Assembly (NCBI RefSeq): GCF_020857975.1
Contig: NZ_JACWUO010000023.1
Coordinates: 1-49,936 of the forward strand
Direction: 5' to 3'
DNA length: 49,936 bases
Source: Stenotrophomonas rhizophila
Lineage (GTDB): Bacteria > Pseudomonadota > Gammaproteobacteria > Xanthomonadales > Xanthomonadaceae
The notes below the pieces were generated by a model. That model was given only the letters and a program-made list of their open reading frames with translations, was not told the origin of the DNA and did not search any database. Of this stretch, positions 15,295-20,568 are shown piece by piece; the stretch's first letter is position 1; every line of letters starts with the position of its first letter. The position numbers and the translations under genes were made by a program.

Positions 15295-15509
15295 TCATCG
15301 CTGCGACAGCGCGTATCCGACCGTGATTAGGCCGCCGATCGCAACACCAACTCCGCCTCCTACGACTCCACCAACGGGCCTTCAACAACAAGCCCAACAC
15401 CGGCACCCGTTACGGCACCGGCCCAGCCGCCAGCCAGGCCCATGGCGATACCGCCTGCAGAAAACCAACCGCTCACTTGGTCGATCTCATTGATGGTCAA
15501 TTGACGTAT
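15295..15509 (-). pseudogene. Decayed class IIb-like bacteriocin precursor
   Basis: On the minus strand, AGGAG is followed by seven bases and then ATACGTCAATTG, where the intact paralogue has ATG. The reading continues RQLTINEIDQVSGW then FSAGGIAMGLAGGWAGAVTG. It runs into a stop soon after, but a one-base shift at GGCCC near 15384 restores VGGVVGGGVGVAIGGL and then ITVGYALSQR, ending with TGA at 15295. With the missing base restored it aligns end to end with the peptide at 16196-16405. It thus carries three lesions: a lost ATG, Gly to Trp at the leader cleavage site and a single-base deletion in a C run. An ATG at 15557 opens the frame but encodes no leader-like sequence. Confidence 0.8.
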
Positions 15510-15559
15510 GCCGAATCTCCTCGCAAACCCCGGAGTGGGCACCGAAAATTCAGTCACGA

Positions 15560-16195
15560 TCAGAATTAACGCACAAGTGGCGATTGCGACAAATACGATG
15601 CGCGTCCGATGGAAATTTCAAATCAATTATTACGATCCTAATATGCAGTACATATCCACCCAGGATTCAAGACGTCAACTGCACGCGCACACCACCAAGG
15701 TCAACACGATTCTGCGGATAGCCTTGACCTCAAATAAAGCAACAACAACGTGCCGTACAAGCGCCACCCTCAACTTTTGAGCGGGCGTCATCCAACGCCA
15801 ACGGTGAAGTAACCATTGGTGATTCGTACTAGATTTGTCGAACCGAAATCTCGATTCAGATAGATATCGAAAATTAGGCAGTGCATACCTCTTGCGTCAT
15901 TTCTCACAATGAACAATGGCAGGATCAAGATGTCGCATTCGACCATTGATTGGCCGGTATCCCGAGACTATAACGGGCCGAACACAGCTGGACGCCACAC
16001 ACTTGATCGCCAGCGGCATCCACCTGTCCTCCGCTTTAGCACGGCGTTCACCATCGTCGTCCAGCGAACTGTGCAGAGCCGAGGCCGACTCCACGGTCAG
16101 CTTGGCGACAGCTGCTCATTCGAGAGCGCCCTGACGCTGATAACCATCCGGCCCCAGAGCACGGTTTGACTGTGCGACAAGAAGGGAGAAGCAAC
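15560..16195. other. AT-richer gap between divergent bacteriocin units
   Basis: No convincing gene was seen in these 636 bases. The part from about 15590 to 15900 is markedly richer in A and T than the surroundings. It lies between the minus-strand decayed precursor and the plus-strand intact precursor, where promoters for both units are expected. I could not pick a promoter with confidence. Short open frames here read as low-complexity, non-protein-like sequence. Confidence 0.6.
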
Positions 16196-16405
16196 ATGCG
16201 CGAGTTGAACAAGGCCGAAATTGACACCGCCTCCGGCGGCACCAAGGCAGGCGACGTCGCGATGGTAGCCGCCGGCGCATGGGCCAGCGCAGTTACCGGT
16301 GCAGCCGTAGGAAGTATCGTTCCAGGCGCAGGAACCGTAGTCGGCGCGGCTGCCGGCTTCATGCTGGGCACAGCAATCGGGACAGGCTATGCGTTGGCGC
16401 AATAG
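16196..16405 (+). CDS. Class IIb-like bacteriocin precursor with GG leader
   Basis: A 69-residue precursor. The leader (residues 1-15) reads MRELNKAEIDTASGG, the classic double-glycine type cut by C39 peptidases. The 54-residue core is very rich in Gly, Ala and Val and carries overlapping GxxxG helix-packing motifs (Gly35-39, 46-50, 50-54, 54-58, 58-62), typical of two-peptide bacteriocins that insert in membranes. No cysteine is present. GGGAG lies seven bases before the ATG. A small membrane protein follows 60 bases downstream, and the exporter genes are 1.3 kb away on the other strand. Target spectrum and any second peptide partner are unknown. Confidence 0.85.
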   Translation: MRELNKAEIDTASGGTKAGDVAMVAAGAWASAVTGAAVGSIVPGAGTVVGAAAGFMLGTAIGTGYALAQ

Positions 16406-16465
16406 CCTCCAAGCGCCTGATCGTCGACGCGGACTCGCCTACACACAACACTGCCAGGTGCCGAT

Positions 16466-16627
16466 GTGAAGTCACTAGCCCCATTTGGCGCACTATTCCT
16501 GATCTGCGCCGCAACCGCCACTGCCGCCGGGATTTTCGCCGTAAACAGCCCGTTGAAGCTCGGCATTCTGGCTGCGGCGGGGGCCTTGGCGGGAGGGACG
16601 GTGTTCAATCGCCTCAGGAGGAGGTAG
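16466..16627 (+). CDS. Small membrane protein, probable immunity protein
   Basis: A 53-residue product read from a GTG start, with two hydrophobic helices (LAPFGALFLICAATATAAGI and LGILAAAGALAGGTVF) and a basic tail, NRLRRR. It aligns with the 58-residue protein at 15060-15236. It follows the bacteriocin precursor directly, which is the usual place for an immunity gene. The ribosome binding site is weak. The start is chosen because an upstream ATG one base out of frame stops at once and the homologue begins at the same point. Function is inferred from context. Confidence 0.6.
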   Translation: MKSLAPFGALFLICAATATAAGIFAVNSPLKLGILAAAGALAGGTVFNRLRRR

Positions 16628-16795
16628 ATTCGAGCGTGCGTGCCGACAGGTCTACCGGACTCGACGCCAGTAGATTCACGGATCAGAACGAGCCGGCCTG
16701 AGCGTGATTCTGGCCGGCAACCTCAGCGATACACCGCAGGGCACGTGCCAAAGAAGACTGCGGCCGTTCGGTCTCAAGCGCTCAGGAAGCGAAAG

Positions 16796-16987
16796 ATGAA
16801 AGAGAAGGAAGGCCGCCGCTCCCGTTCTTGTCTTTTCAGGACGTCGACAGATGGCAATTTCTACATCTTCACAGTGGCGAGAAAGGAACTCAATCGAACG
16901 CTCGTCGTACTGGCCTTCTGGTTCGTATGGAGCCAACGGAACGAGATCGCGAGCCTGCTCCTTCTGATCAAGGGCCTTTTCAAGTAG
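16796..16987 (+). CDS. Small hypothetical membrane protein
   Basis: A 63-residue reading frame with a basic N-terminus (MKEKEGRRSRSC) and one hydrophobic segment, LVVLAFWFVW, followed by a second, IASLLLLIKGLF. Purine-rich AGGAAGCGAAAG lies just before the ATG. A GTG at 16745 could extend it by 17 residues. It lies in the bacteriocin island between the bacteriocin pair and two other small membrane-protein frames. A GCCGGCC/GGCCGGC hairpin (16693-16718) separates it from the upstream unit. No family is recognised and coding status is uncertain. Confidence 0.4.
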   Translation: MKEKEGRRSRSCLFRTSTDGNFYIFTVARKELNRTLVVLAFWFVWSQRNEIASLLLLIKGLFK

Positions 16988-17101
16988 GCCACCCGGAACA
17001 GGCCGGCATCGTGTGCCAACCGGCCGCTACAGCGGCAACCACCTTACCGGCGCCGAGCAGCGATCGACCAAGCGCAAGCATGAAAAAAACTGCAGATCAA
17101 T

Positions 17102-17344
17102 GTGATGGCGCTGGTTGCCCTGCTGAAGCTGGTCGACTTCCTCTTCTACGGCGGCCGCTGGAATGATCTTCTGGCTGCTGTTGGCTTCGCGCTTCTGTTG
17201 CTTGCAATGGCCGCCGACCTGCAGCGTTCCGGGTCGATGACAGGCGCCGTACGATCGTTCGGCGTTGCTTCACGCCTCGCCGCCGGCATGGGCAGCGCGC
17301 TGGTTGTGCTCCACTTCCTGATCAAGTGGCAGGTGCCGGGATGA
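17102..17344 (+). CDS. Small hypothetical membrane protein, possibly frameshifted at its start
   Basis: An 80-residue frame with three hydrophobic stretches (MALVALLKLVDFLFYGG, LLAAVGFALLLLAMAA, MGSALVVLHFLIKW). GTG at 17102 and ATG at 17105 are the only in-frame starts and neither has a ribosome binding site. Just upstream, ATG at 17080 is followed by seven A residues (17083-17089). With six A residues the same frame would begin MKKLQINVMALVALLKL, a more natural N-terminus. So the gene may be interrupted by slippage in the A run, or switched by it. No family is recognised. Confidence 0.5.
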   Translation: MMALVALLKLVDFLFYGGRWNDLLAAVGFALLLLAMAADLQRSGSMTGAVRSFGVASRLAAGMGSALVVLHFLIKWQVPG

Positions 17345-17477
17345 CAGCGTCGGCCCAATGCGCGGATTCCAGGGCTTGTGGCGACATCGCCTATGTCCGG
17401 TTCCTGATACGCAGCGCGCCATTCGAACAGCCCGCTTGCTCAGACACAAGACACCGTAACGCTGGAGGATAGACCCA

Positions 17478-17738
17478 ATGAAGCTACTGGCCCCGACCTT
17501 TGCAGACTGGCTGCTTGACCAGCTTGGCAGGCGCTTTTCAACCAAGCATGGCCAGCCGTCCTTCTCACTGAAGCTGCTGGCCAACACGCTCAGCTTCCTG
17601 CTGAGCTGGGGGCTGATCTTCATCGCGTGGATGCTGTTGGGCAGTGAGCGCTCACTGCCAGTCGTCCTCGGTGGTGCCGTGATGGGCTCACTGCTGTATG
17701 GCGTGCTGACCGCCAGATTAAGGCCATCCAATCTATAG
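17478..17738 (+). CDS. Small hypothetical membrane protein
   Basis: An 86-residue protein with a well-placed ribosome binding site (GGAGG nine bases before the ATG). The N-terminal third is soluble (MKLLAPTFADWLLDQLGRRF). Two hydrophobic helices follow (LANTLSFLLSWGLIFIAWML and VVLGGAVMGSLLYGVL), then a short basic tail. Size and context suggest an accessory or immunity role for a peptide made in this island, but nothing direct shows it. Its last codons share an 18-base identity with the non-coding gap at 20444-20461, perhaps a remnant of a second copy. Confidence 0.65.
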   Translation: MKLLAPTFADWLLDQLGRRFSTKHGQPSFSLKLLANTLSFLLSWGLIFIAWMLLGSERSLPVVLGGAVMGSLLYGVLTARLRPSNL

Positions 17739-17983
17739 GTGCACACAATCACCAAATACGGAACAATAAAAAGTAATAAAGCTAAATGTCGTTTTCCGAC
17801 CTTGATCCAAACGCACTTCAGGCGTAGAAAATATCATAGACATTGACGCCCATATATCCCGGGCCCATCCGGTCGTCGATCAACGCAAAATGGAAGCGTA
17901 CTTGGTCAGGCCTCCGCAGAATTCGGAGAATAACTCCATTTTTCGCAGATTCAGGATTAGGAGTCCTGGAATTGACGGGATCA

Positions 17984-19120
17984 ATGCAGATGAGCACAGT
18001 TCGGGAGGAAAAGGGCGGAGTCAAGAGTTCCAAGAGGCGGCCAACGTCGCCGCGACAGGTAGAAGGCAGGCGTAACGTCCTAATCCATAGGATCGAGAAT
18101 GATGTACATGCAGCATCTATTGCTTATGCGCTCGAACAACGAGGAAATCGCGTTTTTCAATGGCATACCGGAAGGTACCCGGAAGATGCGGCCGTCAGTA
18201 TCGCTTACGAGGGCGGGAGTTACATCGCCACATTCCGAAACAGAGAGCTGAAGTTCTCGCCGAGTGACATTGACGTCGTCTGGTTCAGGAGGAGACAACT
18301 ACCCGTTGCGCCGCAGACGATTGATGCGCGAGATCGTGCTTTCGTAACCAACGAGTTGCGTGTCGCGACACAAGCCCACAACGCATTCTTCAATCATGCA
18401 TTCTGGATAAATCGATTCGAGACGGCTGATTTCTGTGATTTGAAGCCAAGACAGTTCCTTCTAGCGCAGGAGCGCGGCCTCTCAATTCCAATAACATTGA
18501 TCAGCAACGATCCTGATGACATCAAGGAATTCCTTGGCAGGACCCGGAAATGCATCTACAAGCCATTAATCGGGCACGTGTGGAACGAAGCAGGACGGCT
18601 TCGGAAGACCTATACGTCCTTTATCAGCCACAAGCAACTGCCGGCGGATGATCTTCTGCGTGCGGCTCCAGGCATCTTCCAGAAATTTGTAGACAAGGCA
18701 TATGAGGCGCGCGTCCAGTTCTTCGGGAATTTCTATGCCGGGGTCAGGATCGATTCGTCCAAACTGGAAGAAGGCCACCTCGATTGGCGTATCGGTCAAT
18801 CTGCGATTGGCGCATGCAAGCCAGTGACGCTACCACCTGACGTTTACACCAAATGCCGGCAGCTAATGAATGACCTTGGCATCGTCAGTGGTGGTTTCGA
18901 CTTCATCATCAACAAGAAAGACGAATGGATCTTCCTGGAAGTCAACGAGGCGGGGCAGTTTTTCTTTGTAGAAGGATGGTGTCAAGAACTGCCGGTCGTA
19001 GATGCCTTCTGTCAATTCATCGAGTCGAAGGACGAGAATTTCGTGTATCGCCCACCTCGCAGACGCTTGACTCTGAAAGAAGCGTATCTGGCAGCCAAGA
19101 AGGCTGGGATTGTTCCGTGA
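17984..19120 (+). CDS. ATP-grasp peptide ligase, graspetide (MvdC/MvdD-like) maturase
   Basis: About 378 residues. The N-terminal pre-ATP-grasp domain reads NVLIHRIENDVHAASIAYAL and later GRYPEDAAVSIAY and DIDVVWFRRRQLP. This matches the layout of microviridin/graspetide ligases (DRFP..., VWYRR in MvdD). The ATP-grasp part has KPLIGHVWNE (nucleotide-binding Lys), IFQKFVDKAYEARVQFFG and the metal/ATP-binding end GGFDFIINKKDEWIFLEVNE followed by AGQFFFVEG. These enzymes join Thr/Ser or Lys side chains to Asp/Glu in a precursor core. The precursor candidate follows 136 bases later. The start is uncertain: ATG 17984, ATG 17990, or TTG 17972 with AGGAG eight bases upstream. The DNA from 17740 is AT-richer than the flanks, suggesting acquisition. 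No regulator gene is adjacent. Confidence 0.88.
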   Translation: MQMSTVREEKGGVKSSKRRPTSPRQVEGRRNVLIHRIENDVHAASIAYALEQRGNRVFQWHTGRYPEDAAVSIAYEGGSYIATFRNRELKFSPSDIDVVWFRRRQLPVAPQTIDARDRAFVTNELRVATQAHNAFFNHAFWINRFETADFCDLKPRQFLLAQERGLSIPITLISNDPDDIKEFLGRTRKCIYKPLIGHVWNEAGRLRKTYTSFISHKQLPADDLLRAAPGIFQKFVDKAYEARVQFFGNFYAGVRIDSSKLEEGHLDWRIGQSAIGACKPVTLPPDVYTKCRQLMNDLGIVSGGFDFIINKKDEWIFLEVNEAGQFFFVEGWCQELPVVDAFCQFIESKDENFVYRPPRRRLTLKEAYLAAKKAGIVP

Positions 19121-19194
19121 AATTCCGTAGGGACATCCGTCCTGTTACATCCCAGGTCGCAAGCCTCGGCCTGGTCAATTGCTCGGGTTGAAGC

Positions 19195-19237
19195 TTTGTG
19201 CAGATGATCTGTGCAAAAAGTGCGGTATTCTCCGCAC
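19195..19237 (+). promoter_or_regulatory. Two dyads upstream of the RiPP precursor
   Basis: TTTGTGCAGAT-GATCTGTGCAAA (19195-19217) is a ten-pair hairpin with two G-T pairs, and GTGCGG-TATTCT-CCGCAC (19220-19237) follows at once. Both lie between the ligase gene and the precursor start. They could be an operator or an RNA element that sets precursor to enzyme ratio; neither role is shown. Confidence 0.45.
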
Positions 19238-19256
19238 CTCTCATGGAGTGTAGTTT

Positions 19257-19433
19257 ATGAAGAACCAGAACGTCCAGGGCAACGGTCGTGTGCTGGGCCA
19301 TCTGCTTTCGCGCGAGGAACTGTCGCGCGTAAGCGGTGGCGTCAACACGCCCAGCCAGGAAACCGACTCTTGGGTGGATACCGGTACGTGCACCCTGCAA
19401 TCGGACGACGTTGCCGGTAACTGCGGCGGCTAA
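19257..19433 (+). CDS. Candidate graspetide precursor peptide with double-glycine leader
   Basis: A 58-residue peptide. The leader (1-28) contains GRVLGHLLSREELSRVSGG, ending in a double glycine with the usual Glu/Leu/Val pattern before it. The predicted core (29-58) starts VNTPSQETDSWVDTGTC and ends LQSDDVAGNCGG. It holds Thr31, Ser33, Thr36, Ser38, Thr42, Thr44, Thr46 and Ser49 as possible ester donors and Glu35, Asp37, Asp41, Asp50 and Asp51 as acceptors, plus Cys45 and Cys56. There is no Lys in the core, so only ester links are possible with this ligase type. GGAGTG precedes the ATG and a terminator follows. The core does not match the microviridin TxRxPSDxDE consensus, so it would be a different graspetide group. 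Function is inferred from the adjacent ATP-grasp gene. Confidence 0.8.
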   Translation: MKNQNVQGNGRVLGHLLSREELSRVSGGVNTPSQETDSWVDTGTCTLQSDDVAGNCGG

Positions 19434-19450
19434 GTTCGTGCTGCCTGATG

Positions 19451-19477
19451 TTCAATGCGCTGTCGCATTGGACTTTT
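19451..19477 (+). terminator. Terminator after the precursor peptide
   Basis: TTCAATGCG-CTGT-CGCATTGGA, a nine-pair stem with one G-T pair, is followed by CTTTTA, 17 bases beyond the precursor stop. A further ten-pair hairpin (GCTGTGCTCG with CGAGCACAGC) lies at about 19482-19520. Confidence 0.75.
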
Positions 19478-19585
19478 AGTTCGCTGTGCTCGACCGGATC
19501 GCGCTTGGCCGAGCACAGCTCCTTCATATGCTCAGATTCACTGATTGATAATACCTGACCGAGAATTTCGCCCGAGTACATTCCA

Positions 19586-20281
19586 ATGAAAACCATAACT
19601 GTAGCTGCGGTGGTGGCGATGTTGTGTTCCGACATATTTGGGATTGCCTATGCGGCTGAGCCCAATGTCTTTGTCGAATTTCTTTGGAAGCCACGGACCC
19701 CAGGTGCCCTGGCACGGCAGCAGACATTGGGATTTGTAATGGATGGTGGTATCCGCCATCAGGTGTGTCTTGCAGCCATGAATACAGCAGCAGAGAACAA
19801 GTCGCTGCGGATCGATGTGCGTGACGCAGATGACAAGATGGTCTCGTCCAATACTTATGATTATTTCAAAGGCCCGAAGCGCTGCTACGACGCGCATTTG
19901 GGGAGGAATGGCATGCCGGGCAAGTGGAAATTTGAGATATTCCTGAATGGCGAACCCAGTGCAACCAAGACGATACAAGTCGCCAAGACACTCGCGGAGG
20001 CTCCCTTCTATCAGCCATCAGGAATTCCATATGTATTGGGCCGCCCAAACTATGACGCCAGCATTCCGCCGAAGGAGTGGAGTGGACGTTTGGTCTGGGT
20101 GATGACCGTTAATGAAAATGGAGAGGTCACTAACGTAGAGGTGGAGGCAGCTGAGGGCATCGGTGAGCGGATTAAGGGCCGTGCAATTGCCGCAGGAAAT
20201 ATGTCCTTGTTCCCACCCGATCCTTCCCGCGTGGGAGATCCACTGAAATATCGCCGAGAGTTGAAGTTCGCACCTGACTGA
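19586..20281 (+). CDS. Secreted protein with possible TonB-like C-terminal domain
   Basis: A 231-residue protein with a signal peptide (MKTITVAAVVAMLCSDIFG, cleavage near AYAAEP). The mature N-terminal part has two cysteines (HQVCLAAM, KRCYDAH), perhaps a disulfide, and beta-rich sequence such as GKWKFEIFLNGEPS. The last 70 residues (GRLVWVMTVNENGEVTNVEV onward to RRELKFAPD) resemble the C-terminal domain of TonB-family proteins, but no N-terminal membrane anchor of TonB type is present. It lies after the RiPP precursor and its terminator, so may have its own promoter. Location is probably periplasmic. The role could be envelope protection or peptide handling; this is speculation. Confidence 0.7.
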   Translation: MKTITVAAVVAMLCSDIFGIAYAAEPNVFVEFLWKPRTPGALARQQTLGFVMDGGIRHQVCLAAMNTAAENKSLRIDVRDADDKMVSSNTYDYFKGPKRCYDAHLGRNGMPGKWKFEIFLNGEPSATKTIQVAKTLAEAPFYQPSGIPYVLGRPNYDASIPPKEWSGRLVWVMTVNENGEVTNVEVEAAEGIGERIKGRAIAAGNMSLFPPDPSRVGDPLKYRRELKFAPD

Positions 20282-20568
20282 TCTTGCCCTGACTTACTTG
20301 GTCCCGAGAAACTCATCCGTATGCCGGACGCCAGTCGGGGCACGGCAGGGCTCGTCTACCGATAAACGCTGGACTTTCGACCTGATTGGGAGACTCGGAG
20401 CGCAGCCTCCCCTGCGGCCCTGGTAATCTCCCGCAGGTTCACCGCTGTATGGCGTGCTGACTGCTGCGGCCAAACCCAGGAACAATCAGGCCAAGCTCGG
20501 CAACTCGTGCTCCCAGGGCGGCCCTGACCCTGCCCTGGGAAGCGAAGTCGGGCCGATAGCCCCTACCT
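20282..20568. other. Gap with possible gene remnant
   Basis: No gene is recognised in these 287 bases. An 18-base stretch, GCTGTATGGCGTGCTGAC (20444-20461), is identical to 17693-17710 in the coding end of the 86-residue membrane protein. In the same frame the gap reads GSPLYGVLTAAAK against GSLLYGVLTARLR, with a stop upstream, as a decayed duplicate might. Confidence 0.35.

Noticed and set aside
15515..15557. ATG at 15557 as a working start for the decayed precursor
   Set aside because: It would add 16 residues unlike any GG leader, and the ribosome binding site is placed for the ATA codon at 15509. The frameshift downstream remains in any case.
15508..15780. 90-residue plus-strand frame over the start of the decayed precursor
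   Set aside because: It overlaps the leader region of the precursor on the other strand and has no coding character.
15897..16094. 65-residue minus-strand frame between the bacteriocin units
   Set aside because: No ribosome binding site and no recognisable protein pattern; it lies in a region likely to hold promoters.
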